DNA of 64,000 nt from Chlamydiia bacterium (GTDB taxonomy: Bacteria; Chlamydiota; Chlamydiia; Chlamydiales; Rhabdochlamydiaceae), in the NCBI GenBank assembly GCA_021324995.1, contig JAJPIB010000075.1, forward strand, positions 1 to 64,000, given 5' to 3'. The notes beneath the pieces were generated by a model that saw only the letters and a program-made list of their open reading frames with translations, ran no database searches and was not told the DNA's origin. Positions within the stretch are counted from its first letter, which is position 1; each line of letters begins with the position of its first letter. Positions 27,023-35,520 of the stretch are shown here, in pieces. The position numbers and the translations under genes were made by a program.

Positions 27023-27958
27023 ATGTTTAATTTCCTCAAAAGTGGGTATGAAAAAATCAAGAGCGCTCTAAGCAAAACGCGCTCCGCTCTGTCACAGCGT
27101 ATTCGTGGACTTTTCGGAAAGCCGTGGAATGAGGAAACCTTCGACCAACTGGAACAAGTCTTGTTTGAGGCAGATTTAGGAACAACATGCGCTGCCTCTT
27201 TTGTGGAACATTTGCGCTCTTCCCTTCGCCTGCATCCTACCAACGACATTGCTCAAATCCTGAAAATTTTTCACGATAAAACCCTCTCTATTCTTAACAC
27301 TTCTCAACCCACAACCCCTACGCTACCCGCTTCCGGTGAGCCCTATGTCTTTCTGATCGTCGGCGTGAATGGCAGTGGAAAAACTACTTCCATTGCAAAA
27401 CTCGCTAAACGTTTCCAAAGCGAGGGAAAGAAAGTGCTTCTTGCCGCTGGGGATACCTTCCGCGCAGCGGCGATCGAACAACTTTCTACTTGGGCAGACA
27501 GACTTAAGCTCGATATTGTGAAGTCTTCACCCGGCTCCGATCCTTCCGCAGTTGCCTTCGACGCGCTCACGGCTGCAAAAGCCCGCGGCGCCGACATCGT
27601 CCTGATCGATACCGCAGGACGCCTGCAAAACAAGACCGACCTCATGAAAGAGCTGGAAAAAATCCGCCGCGTCCTCGTCAAAGTCATTCCTACAGCACCC
27701 CATGAAACTCTCCTCGTGCTCGATGCGACCACCGGCCAAAACGCCGTTGATCAGGCACGCGTTTTCAACGAGGCCACCCCCCTAAATGGCATCATTCTTG
27801 CCAAACTCGACGGCTCCGCCAAAGGCGGTATCGTTCTTTCTATCTACCAACAGCTCGGAATCCCCGTCCGCTGGGTAGGTACCGGCGAGCAGGCTGATGA
27901 CTTTGAGCCCTTTGATCCCCTCGCCTACGCTGATTCTCTCTTTCCCATTGAAGCTTAG
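27023..27958 (+). CDS. ftsY: Signal recognition particle receptor FtsY
   Basis: 311-residue SRP GTPase that docks ribosome-SRP complexes at the inner membrane. G motifs are complete: GVNGSGKTTSIAKLA, GDTFRAAAIEQL, DTAGRLQNK and LAKLDGSAKGG. The four-helix N domain precedes it. The acidic A domain of E. coli FtsY is absent; a short basic N-terminus (MFNFLKSGYEKIKSALSK) may serve as the membrane contact. Monocistronic, divergent from sucC. The Shine-Dalgarno is weak. Confidence 0.96.
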   Translation: MFNFLKSGYEKIKSALSKTRSALSQRIRGLFGKPWNEETFDQLEQVLFEADLGTTCAASFVEHLRSSLRLHPTNDIAQILKIFHDKTLSILNTSQPTTPTLPASGEPYVFLIVGVNGSGKTTSIAKLAKRFQSEGKKVLLAAGDTFRAAAIEQLSTWADRLKLDIVKSSPGSDPSAVAFDALTAAKARGADIVLIDTAGRLQNKTDLMKELEKIRRVLVKVIPTAPHETLLVLDATTGQNAVDQARVFNEATPLNGIILAKLDGSAKGGIVLSIYQQLGIPVRWVGTGEQADDFEPFDPLAYADSLFPIEA

Positions 27959-28024
27959 CATCTTAAAATTAGTAAATAAATTTAACTAAATCTTAATAAA
28001 ATAATTAATCTATTCTGTTAAAAT

Positions 28025-28053
28025 TTAAGAGAATTATTCAAAATAAATATAAA
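28025..28053 (+). promoter_or_regulatory. Candidate promoter of the F-box-like gene
   Basis: TTAAGA at 28025-28030 and TATAAA at 28048-28053 with a 17-base spacer, 15 bases before the start codon. If used, the leader would be very short. The whole region 27960-28067 is strongly AT-rich, so chance matches are likely. Confidence 0.3.
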
Positions 28054-28067
28054 ATATAGGTTTAAAA

Positions 28068-29492
28068 ATGCACCCAACAAATCCTAAAATTTCAAATACA
28101 AACATTAATACAATGGTGACCCTTGCTTTGGAGGCCCACGATCAAAAAAATCCCGAGTTTTTAGGCGTAGCCATAGAGCACTTAGAGCAATATCCTCTAA
28201 CTCCAGAACAAAACTATAAAATTGTGGCAATTCTGAAAACTGTCTCTCCTGAAAGCGTTTTGCAGGCTCCCTCATTAATCACCCAAATTTTGAATGAAGA
28301 AACAAAGGCATTAGACTTCTTTCAAAACTTAAACTCTTTATTTTCTTCGATGAAAGCATTTGCAATAGAACTTTATGAAGATGCCGCAAATGGAGCTCAT
28401 ACTTTCAGCATGTTAATCAATAAACAGTCTCCTATTCTCTCTGTGATTCCCGAAGATTTAATAGGACTTTTATTTAGATTTATAGAATCTCCCAAGGATA
28501 AGCATGCCTTCGGTTTAACATGTAAAACCCTATGCGCAATTTCTGCAACTCTTCCAATGGAAATTTCTTTTTGTCCGGGTAGAGTTTTAAAACTTAGAAA
28601 TTTCGTAGAAATGGGTTTTCTTCACAGAATGAAATTCACCGAAAGAGCAAATCAACTTTGTTCAGCAATTCGTGAAACCAAAATACAGTCCAGTTGCGCT
28701 TTGACAACTGCTGAAAATGATCTCTACAAAGCATTTAAAATCTGCTCTCTACCCTATCATGGGTGTCCGAATTCTAGCGACTTTCCTTTTCTTGTGAGAA
28801 TGATTAGAGAAAATCTCTCAAAAGCACTTGAATCTATCCCGGGTGTCCAACGCGAAGATCATCTACACGAATCCATTCTCAATCATTTCAATGAGAAGGT
28901 TTTCTTAGATGCAGTCGCAGACTTTGCAAGCTCGCCTATCACCAAAATGACACCCCATTACTTTTTGAAAGCAGTTGCTGAACTCCAAGCATTTTGCCCA
29001 ATACTAAACATCGTGTCCATTGAAGCTATTCTTCGCAATGCTATCAGAACAACTCAGAGCGACGCACTGAACAGGTTAGCCAAATTAGACACTTCCAGTC
29101 CCGAATTTGAAGGGCTCAAGCAGACAATTATCTCTGAGTTAACCGAGTTGTTAGCCGTAACACATTCAAGAATGATGGAACTTGTAGGGGCTACTGGTCA
29201 AAACGGCAAGATCCATGAGGCTCAGAAATTAATGCGCGCTGTTGAACCAGATGGATTAGACGCAGAGAACGCTATAAAAGCATTCGGTGACTTAATGGCT
29301 GAACTTGCCTCCCTCTGTTGTTGGGACAACGGCTATATCGTTGGGGGAAAAGAATACGAAATTCGAGGAAAGCTTGATAACCCAGACGCAGCGGTACTTG
29401 GGCTTTGTCCATTTTTTGCAGAACTTAATCTTGAAGTATTGCCCGGTGAAGAAGAAACTCGCTCTAAAGCACTCCATCGGATTATTGACTAA
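28068..29492 (+). CDS. F-box-like protein, predicted effector
   Basis: 474-residue protein with no signal peptide. Residues about 125-160 read LSVIPEDLIGLLFRFIE...FGLTCKTLCAIS, matching the F-box pattern LPxDLI..IF.F(L)....V.K.L, the Skp1-binding motif of eukaryotic SCF ubiquitin ligases. The rest is alpha-helical, without LRR or other substrate-binding repeats that I can recognise. F-box proteins occur in amoeba-associated chlamydiae and Legionella, where several are injected. The AT-rich leader and lack of neighbours conserved in Chlamydia support lineage-specific acquisition. Secretion and Skp1 binding are inference. A hairpin terminator follows at 29512-29532. Confidence 0.65.
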   Translation: MHPTNPKISNTNINTMVTLALEAHDQKNPEFLGVAIEHLEQYPLTPEQNYKIVAILKTVSPESVLQAPSLITQILNEETKALDFFQNLNSLFSSMKAFAIELYEDAANGAHTFSMLINKQSPILSVIPEDLIGLLFRFIESPKDKHAFGLTCKTLCAISATLPMEISFCPGRVLKLRNFVEMGFLHRMKFTERANQLCSAIRETKIQSSCALTTAENDLYKAFKICSLPYHGCPNSSDFPFLVRMIRENLSKALESIPGVQREDHLHESILNHFNEKVFLDAVADFASSPITKMTPHYFLKAVAELQAFCPILNIVSIEAILRNAIRTTQSDALNRLAKLDTSSPEFEGLKQTIISELTELLAVTHSRMMELVGATGQNGKIHEAQKLMRAVEPDGLDAENAIKAFGDLMAELASLCCWDNGYIVGGKEYEIRGKLDNPDAAVLGLCPFFAELNLEVLPGEEETRSKALHRIID

Positions 29493-29511
29493 TACACCAA
29501 TTGCCCTAGGG

Positions 29512-29532
29512 AAGCGGCAATAACCGCCGCTT
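29512..29532 (+). terminator. Hairpin terminator after the F-box-like gene
   Basis: 7-bp stem AAGCGGC/GCCGCTT with a 7-base loop, continuing into TT, 19 bases after the stop codon. Short but GC-rich in an AT-rich setting. Confidence 0.65.
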
Positions 29533-29766
29533 TTGTGGTCAAACTCGGTTTTTTACCTAAGTCCTTTATTTTTAAATATTTCGATTCATCCTCCATTAAA
29601 AAATTCTATCTTCTCTTTGATGCTCAAGTACTTAGATATTCGTAAAATTTTATTATAAGTCCTTGATTATTGATGTTTTAAAGATTAAAAAGATAATAAT
29701 TATTTTTACGTTTTTAATTAAATTGATTATGATATAATTATATATAAGAAATAAGGAGATTTTATT

Positions 29767-30651
29767 ATGTCTACTATTTTAAATAATAATAGGGTTATTA
29801 ATCAGCATGATCCCATACTTGAAAAGCTGCACGCTGAGAATTTTGGTCCGAATTGCGCACAGAGTAATTTTCCCGCATCTCAATCTACCCATCCTTTAGC
29901 CCGTCCCCCGTCAATCCCCTACCAACAAACACAGGGGAAAGAGCCTCACGCTTTTACAACTGCGGCTAGCATTCGCGCATCCACAGAAAGAAATACATCC
30001 GAGCTACCCCCACCTCCCACGAAATTTGCATCTAGAGGTATAAACCCATTTACCTCCGATTCAGAGTCATTCTATATAAGACAAAGTTTAAGTGACCAAC
30101 CTCAGGCAAATCAGCTAACCGGTATCAGATCTTTCAACGAATTAACCAACCATCTTACAACTTATGCTGGGTGGAAAAATGCAGACACTCTTGAAGGGGG
30201 AATTCGTCCGTCAGAAGTTCGTCCGCCGGCAGAAGGGCTGGTGACGCGCATTTTTAACTCGATTCTAGGATGTTTTGACCCTGCTCGAGATATTGCATCA
30301 TCTACCCGCCCCAAAAAAAGAAGTAAACCCCTTCTACCACCTAGAAAAGGTAGTCCCCTACCCTCGGAAAGTCCAATTTCAAATAAACATTACTTAGTGC
30401 ATCCAGGCGATAGACCTATCAAAGAATTAGCTGCGCGTGTTAGAGCTAATGTTGAGGCTAATAATATTCCGGATTATAGGCTTCCCTCAATTCAAATATC
30501 GAAAAATCCCTCACTTCCTGAAATTAAACCATTGCATCCGAAGGGTAAACTAAAGGAAGGAATTTTCACATATCTTTTTAAGGGATTTGTGAGAGGCGTT
30601 AGCCGCTTTTTAGGCGCCATTGTGAGAGGTTTTGACCCTTCCTGGCACTAA
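29767..30651 (+). CDS. Proline-rich protein with two amphipathic helices, unknown
   Basis: 294 residues, not recognised. Residues 1-150 are Pro/Ser/Gln-rich and probably disordered. Two related hydrophobic segments occur: LVTRIFNSILGCFDPARD at about 158-175 and SRFLGAIVRGFDPSWH at the very C-terminus (279-294), both ending in FDP. A basic Pro-rich stretch (RPKKRSKPLLPPRKG) lies between. This layout could suit a membrane-associated secreted protein, but no function is assigned. AAGGAG at 29753-29758 fixes the start. The upstream 29530-29766 is extremely AT-rich, with TATAAT at 29733-29738. Confidence 0.6.
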   Translation: MSTILNNNRVINQHDPILEKLHAENFGPNCAQSNFPASQSTHPLARPPSIPYQQTQGKEPHAFTTAASIRASTERNTSELPPPPTKFASRGINPFTSDSESFYIRQSLSDQPQANQLTGIRSFNELTNHLTTYAGWKNADTLEGGIRPSEVRPPAEGLVTRIFNSILGCFDPARDIASSTRPKKRSKPLLPPRKGSPLPSESPISNKHYLVHPGDRPIKELAARVRANVEANNIPDYRLPSIQISKNPSLPEIKPLHPKGKLKEGIFTYLFKGFVRGVSRFLGAIVRGFDPSWH

Positions 30652-30661
30652 TTTTCAGAGA

Positions 30662-31363
30662 TCACTTGATTTCAAAGCAGCAGGCGCCAACTAGCTTAAG
30701 GGCTAGGGCGCCCCATTCAAAGGGGAAGACGATTTGCTCTTTTTTTCGAGAGAGGAGCAGGGTTGCCTTTCCTCCTTCGCGATGCTCAGGAAGATGTATC
30801 TGAGCACATAAGTCTCCCAAGACAGTCACCTCAGGCTCCAGATCGGTTTTTTGTCCATCGACATCAAGGATGAGGTTGATTTTCTCCTGTGGATCGAATC
30901 CTTGTGCAAACAGCAGGAACTTTTCTCCTTGATCGCCTTGAAGCTCTAGGCTGAGATGGATCCCCTTTTTGGATTTCATTTCGAGGGGAAAAGGGACCAG
31001 CTCTGCACTGTAGGCTTCGCTGCCTGTTTCCGACTTCATGAGGAAAGTCAAACGCTCTCCACGTTTTGCCGGACAGATCGCATACACATCCCCCCTCTCA
31101 TTTTCCGCGGGCTGAAAGATCAAATGCCCACGCGTATTTGCATAGTATCTGAAGGTTTCCGTCTGCGCGCCATCGAAGCTTCTAACGATCAGACGGAAGG
31201 TTTGTTTGGGAGGAAAGTTTTCCGCACGCAGAGTATAACGGTGAAAAATCATTCCTTCCCAATCGATCTGGCCGAATCTCTTTTCGCAGCGCAGCATTGG
31301 CTCTTTTCCAAAGAGGGGTTGCATAAGAGCGATAAATGCAAAAACACTCAAAGGCAATTTCAT
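30662..31363 (-). CDS. Exported protein of unknown function
   Basis: About 233 residues from the ATG at 31363, preceded by AAAGGTG. A GTG start 21 bases upstream is also open, but only the later start gives a clean signal peptide (MKLPLSVFAFIALMQPLFG|KE). The mature part is beta-rich with short repeats of the type HFSLELQGDQGEKFLLF and no recognised domain. Probably periplasmic. Converges with the proline-rich gene 11 bases away. Confidence 0.65.
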   Translation of the reverse strand: MKLPLSVFAFIALMQPLFGKEPMLRCEKRFGQIDWEGMIFHRYTLRAENFPPKQTFRLIVRSFDGAQTETFRYYANTRGHLIFQPAENERGDVYAICPAKRGERLTFLMKSETGSEAYSAELVPFPLEMKSKKGIHLSLELQGDQGEKFLLFAQGFDPQEKINLILDVDGQKTDLEPEVTVLGDLCAQIHLPEHREGGKATLLLSRKKEQIVFPFEWGALALKLVGACCFEIK

Positions 31364-31510
31364 TTTCACCTTTTCTTTTTCCACACCATAGCAACAAGTG
31401 GTGAAATGTCAAGACGGTTTCCCCTTAAAATTCTCTCTTGTCATTCATTTTTTATTTTGACATAGTGAGCCAAATTGAGAAGAAAACCGTGTTATTTGAG
31501 AGAGCAAAAA

Positions 31511-32113
31511 ATGTTGTGCCAAGAATTATCTCTGTACTCTCCTCAAGCTTTGAGTCAAAAACATCACCGCAGCTTACTTATTCAATTTGTACTCTTTGAA
31601 AACATGGAAGCTTATAAAGCAATGCTCGCACGCAAATGGGACAGCATCTATAGAAGGCACCCGCGCTTTTTTCCCTATGATTGGGCAATAACAACGGGAC
31701 ATCTCAACAAAATTCAAGAGCATGGTCTTCTTCTTAGAGCAGCTTTTCCCGATAATCTAAGTGCAGTTAAATCTTTTGAAAAGACCCTTTCAAAGAGTTT
31801 AATTTCTTTATCCAAAATGGAAAATCACAGCCCAGAAAAATTTGAACCCATCCTCCAAAAAATCTATCTAGCGCTAGAACCCTTCATCGAAAACTGCAAG
31901 GAATGTGAAAACCTTCTTTTTTTTCTGCTTAAGAATCGGCCGACGATTGACGCATGGAAAGGCGAAGGCTACCTGCGCAATTTTCTTTGTAAAATCTATT
32001 CCTGGGAACTGGAAACTCTGGGCGAAAAAATGTGCGACCAGTATCATCAGCGCGGTTTCTTTTCCCAAATCCCAGAATTTAAACTTTTGCTGACAGAACT
32101 TTTGCATGCATAA
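31511..32113 (+). CDS. Conserved-looking helical protein, unknown
   Basis: About 200 residues from the ATG at 31511, which has GAGAG upstream; the frame is open back to 31475 but that start lacks a ribosome binding site. All-helical composition with several cysteines and no recognised motif. The stop overlaps the start of the next gene by 8 bases, so it is translationally coupled to the 315-residue gene and, through it, to priA. This suggests a conserved operon function that I cannot name. Confidence 0.65.
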   Translation: MLCQELSLYSPQALSQKHHRSLLIQFVLFENMEAYKAMLARKWDSIYRRHPRFFPYDWAITTGHLNKIQEHGLLLRAAFPDNLSAVKSFEKTLSKSLISLSKMENHSPEKFEPILQKIYLALEPFIENCKECENLLFFLLKNRPTIDAWKGEGYLRNFLCKIYSWELETLGEKMCDQYHQRGFFSQIPEFKLLLTELLHA

Positions 32114-33053
32114 TCTGTGCTTCGAGCTGGATTCTCTCATTCGCGATACAATGCTATTCTTAAAAGATCCTCTTTTGCCTAAACAGACTTTATTTGCTTC
32201 AGAAGAAGATCTGTCTTTTTTTCGCTCAAAATCGACAGCAGCTTTGCCCAAACCTAAAGAGTCGCCACTGCCCGCTCCTCCCCCGATTCCTAAACCGGCA
32301 CCTTTACCTCACAAAAAAGAGAGGTTTCCTACTCAAGAAAATCCCATTATCGAAGAAATTATACCCAACGTGATTGAAAATTTGGATTTAAGACCGAGCC
32401 AAAGCCCCGGGATTGGACGATCGAATCTAGCCCCTATTTCTAATAGTGGCGACGATTCGGTCGCGCCAATCGCGGGAGCTTTCGCTTCGGTCCTAAATCA
32501 AATTTTCAGTCACGTTGGGTATAGACCTGTGGCCAAACCTTCTGCAAAAATCCCAGAATCCTCGAACGAAGCAGGTTTTGACAAAATAAAAATGACTCTT
32601 GTTAGGGTAGCGCCCCATGTCCAGCTCGTCGCTGCTGTGCCCGATGACACAACGGCTAAAAAAATTGCCGGCGGCTGGAAAGAAAAAATTGAGGATGCAG
32701 AAGTTGTTCTTCTGGCTTGCGAAACGGACGCCGATACGCTCGACCTGCTCAAGAGCCTTGGGAAAGCCATCGATCAAAATCTCGCGAAAGCGAAGATCAT
32801 CACCGCAGAGAAATTGGAGCAAGAGAAACGTTGGGATATATTTTTACAAAAGAACCCGTTCCGCTTGATCGTCGCTACGGAAGCGATGAAAAAACTTCCG
32901 GAATTAATGTCATTCTATCATTCTGTCCCTGCCCAATCGCAATTTTTCTTAGGAAAAACCCCTCTTCTCGTCTTGAAGAATGCCTCTATTTACAAGGCGA
33001 TCGAACAGAAAGCTCATCTCTGGAAAACCCTTTGCCAATTGTTAAAAAAATGA
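32106..33053 (+). CDS. priA-linked protein carrying an internal palindromic element
   Basis: 315-residue protein of unknown function, positioned like Chlamydia CT779 upstream of priA (CT778), from memory. Residues 1-50 are helical, 50-85 are Pro-rich, residues 86-139 are encoded by element A3, and 140-315 form an alpha/beta domain (LVRVAPHVQLVAAVPDD, FRLIVATEAMKKLPELM, QFFLGKTPLLVLKN). The element lies exactly in the linker between the Pro-rich segment and the folded domain. The frame is continuous through it, and downstream sequence is still coupled to priA (ATGA overlap). The protein is probably functional with the insert. Confidence 0.75.
   Translation: MHNLCFELDSLIRDTMLFLKDPLLPKQTLFASEEDLSFFRSKSTAALPKPKESPLPAPPPIPKPAPLPHKKERFPTQENPIIEEIIPNVIENLDLRPSQSPGIGRSNLAPISNSGDDSVAPIAGAFASVLNQIFSHVGYRPVAKPSAKIPESSNEAGFDKIKMTLVRVAPHVQLVAAVPDDTTAKKIAGGWKEKIEDAEVVLLACETDADTLDLLKSLGKAIDQNLAKAKIITAEKLEQEKRWDIFLQKNPFRLIVATEAMKKLPELMSFYHSVPAQSQFFLGKTPLLVLKNASIYKAIEQKAHLWKTLCQLLKK
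32361..32522 (+). repeat. Palindromic element A3 inserted in frame
   Basis: 162 bp, ATACCCAACGTGATTGAAAA at the left and CAGTCACGTTGGGTAT at the right, flanked by T on the left and AG on the right. Codes for 54 residues starting IPNVIENLDL and ending NQIFSHVGY in the same frame as A1. Nearly identical to A2, so a recent insertion or strong conservation. Confidence 0.95.
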
Positions 33054-35275
33054 AAGGATGTACGGTTGCCGAGGTGATCCTCGATGATGCACTTGACACA
33101 TCTCTCGATTACCGCATTTCGGAAGAGCTGTTAGGAAAAGTTCAGTTGGGTTGCCGCGTAAAAGTTCCTGTTGGGAATTCAGAGCGTCAAGGAACCATTG
33201 TTAGGGTCAAAGAGACGAGCCCTTTTGCTAAATTGAAGCAAATCGCCGCAGTTTTAGCGGAGAAAGCCCACATCACTGAGGAATTGTTCAAGCTCGCCGA
33301 ATGGATTTCTGCCTATTACTGCTGCCCTTTGCGCAAAGTTTTGAAGACCATGCTTCCCCCAAGCGTTCGAGGCAAAGCTAAAATTAAAGAGCAGCTTTTC
33401 ATTAAATCTGCTCTTTCCCAAAATGCCCTTGCAGAGATGTGCGATACATTGCGACGATCGCATCCTGCGCAAGCGCTCGTTCTGGACGCTATCCTGAAAT
33501 CCCCGAAAGGAATCCTTCTCACAAAACTTTTAGAGACAACCGGGCTTGCGCGCCGTCCCGTCGATAACCTGGTCAGAAAGAAAATCCTCCTCTGCCAAAA
33601 GGTGCAAATCGACCGGTCGCTTTTAACGGGTGAGGAATACTTTCCTACCAAGCCAAAAATACTGAATGAAGAGCAACTAGAAGCTTTGGAGAAGATCAAA
33701 AAGAGTCTCGATGCAAGCCGCTTTGAAGTTCGGTTAATCCACGGAGTGACGGGAAGCGGCAAAACGGAAGTCTATCTCCAGGCGATCGACCATGCGCTTC
33801 AATTGAAAAAAGGGGTATTGTTTTTGGTGCCAGAGATCGCTCTCACTGGACAGATGATCGAAAGATTGAAAGGGAGATTTCAGGAGAAGATAGCGATTCT
33901 CCATCACCGCCTCTCCCTAGGAGAGCGACATGATGCCTGGCATCTCATCCGCGATGGCAAAGCAATGATCGCCATTGGAGCGCGGTCTGCCATTTTTAGT
34001 CCGATTCAAAATCTCGGGCTCATCATCGTGGATGAGGAGCATGAGCCTTCTTACAAGCAGTCCGATGAGGCGCCCGCTTACCACGGCAGGGATGTCGCTG
34101 TGATGCGGGGCAAATTGACGGGAGCGACCGTGATTCTAGGCAGCGCGACGCCCAGTGTGGAAAGCTACCATAATGCGCAAAAAGGCAAATACAAGATCAG
34201 CGTACTCTCCGGCCGCGCCGACAGCGCGACACTTCCCAATGTTACTGTGATTGATATGAAGGATGAAATCGCAAAAAATAAAGGATTCACTCTTTTTTCA
34301 AATCCTCTGATCAAAGCGATTGAAGAGCGCATGCGCATCGGAGAGCAAGTCATTCTCTTTTTAAACCGCAGAGGCTACAATACCTCGCAAATGTGCACCG
34401 CGTGCGCACATGTTCTTCAATGCCCCGGATGCGACACGAATTTAACCTTCCACTTAGGCGAGAATGTGCTCGCTTGCCACCTGTGCGATTATCGGTTAAC
34501 TCCTCCTCCCAAATACTGTCCGGGTTGCAAAGCGGAAGGATCTCTCAAGTTTAAGGGGGCCGGAACGGAGATGGTGGAGCGCGCTCTGCATGCTTTATTG
34601 CCTGAGGTTAGGACGCTGCGGCTCGATGCCGATACGACTCGTCATAAAGGAAGCCATGAGATACTCTTCAAAAGCTTTCGCGCGGGTAAAGCAGATGTCC
34701 TCATCGGCACTCAGATGATTGCGAAAGGATTGCACTTTCCACAAGTCACTCTCGTTGGTGTACTGAATGCCGATGGAAGCCTGCAAATTCCCGACTTCCG
34801 CGCCAGCGAAACGGTTTTTCAACTTCTCACCCAGGTCGCGGGAAGATCGGGAAGAGGAGAGTTAAAAGGAGAGGTGATCATCCAGACTCACATGCCGGAT
34901 CATCCCATTATCGGGCTGGCTAAAGAACAAAATTATGGAGGATTTTTTTCCCAAGAAATTGCGCTGAGGGAGCTTTTCCGCTATCCTCCTTTCACGCATC
35001 TTGTCAAGCTTACTTTTCGCGGCAAGAACTCTCAAGAGATCCAAAAGCGTGCAGATGAATTGCGCATCCAGCTCATCATGCAGCTTCCTTCTGATTTCGA
35101 AATTCTGCCTCTTGTTCCCTGCGGCCATGCGAAGATTAAAGGAGACTTCCGCTTTCAGTTTATCGTCAAAGGAGAGAAAATTGGCCAACTTCTCGCCCTT
35201 CTGAAAAGAGAAGACAGGGGTTCGGAAAACCTTCGCCTCTCGATCGACGTCGATCCCCTTTCTACTTTCTTTTAG
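33050..35275 (+). CDS. priA: Primosomal replication-restart helicase PriA
   Basis: 741 residues from the ATG at 33050, which overlaps the previous stop (ATGA); the frame is open further upstream but that sequence belongs to the preceding gene. N-terminal 3'-end-binding domain, then helicase motifs GVTGSGKTEVYLQ (Walker A), IIVDEEHEPSYKQSD (DEEH box) and GSATPSVES. Zinc-binding cysteines are clustered in CTACAHVLQCPGCD and ACHLCDYR...YCPGC. Restarts stalled forks by loading DnaB. Same neighbours as in Chlamydia. Confidence 0.96.
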   Translation: MKGCTVAEVILDDALDTSLDYRISEELLGKVQLGCRVKVPVGNSERQGTIVRVKETSPFAKLKQIAAVLAEKAHITEELFKLAEWISAYYCCPLRKVLKTMLPPSVRGKAKIKEQLFIKSALSQNALAEMCDTLRRSHPAQALVLDAILKSPKGILLTKLLETTGLARRPVDNLVRKKILLCQKVQIDRSLLTGEEYFPTKPKILNEEQLEALEKIKKSLDASRFEVRLIHGVTGSGKTEVYLQAIDHALQLKKGVLFLVPEIALTGQMIERLKGRFQEKIAILHHRLSLGERHDAWHLIRDGKAMIAIGARSAIFSPIQNLGLIIVDEEHEPSYKQSDEAPAYHGRDVAVMRGKLTGATVILGSATPSVESYHNAQKGKYKISVLSGRADSATLPNVTVIDMKDEIAKNKGFTLFSNPLIKAIEERMRIGEQVILFLNRRGYNTSQMCTACAHVLQCPGCDTNLTFHLGENVLACHLCDYRLTPPPKYCPGCKAEGSLKFKGAGTEMVERALHALLPEVRTLRLDADTTRHKGSHEILFKSFRAGKADVLIGTQMIAKGLHFPQVTLVGVLNADGSLQIPDFRASETVFQLLTQVAGRSGRGELKGEVIIQTHMPDHPIIGLAKEQNYGGFFSQEIALRELFRYPPFTHLVKLTFRGKNSQEIQKRADELRIQLIMQLPSDFEILPLVPCGHAKIKGDFRFQFIVKGEKIGQLLALLKREDRGSENLRLSIDVDPLSTFF

Positions 35276-35322
35276 ACTTCTTGCGTAACGTGCTTTTCTT
35301 GAAAAAATCGATGATTTTACGG

Positions 35323-35372
35323 ATTTTCTCCTCTCCACAGCCAAGACAATGTAGGGGGGCTGAGGAGAAAAT
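35323..35372. other. Stem-loop between priA and lysS
   Basis: Arms ATTTTCTCCTC at 35323-35333 and GAGGAGAAAAT at 35362-35372 are perfect; the inner CAGCC/GGCTG extends the stem with a 4-base bulge. No T-run follows on the plus strand, so it may be a weak terminator or an RNA structure in the lysS leader. Confidence 0.55.
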
Positions 35373-35520
35373 TAATAAATAAGGGCGATTTTGGCAAATT
35401 TTTCTCAAATCTTCAATTTTTTTGGGTATAGCGGCCTGAATCTACAAGATTCTCTGCTTGCGCTATTGGTCAAAAGCATTTAAAATGGCACTTCAAATCT
35501 TAATTTAAAGACGTAAACCT

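Noticed and set aside
32717-33049. Long N-terminal extension of PriA
   Set aside because: It lies entirely inside the preceding gene in another frame; PriA homology begins right after 33050, where an ATGA overlap is found.
35401-35440. GGGTATAG near 35420 as an end of family A
   Set aside because: Only six to eight bases match and no opposite arm is present within 200 bases.
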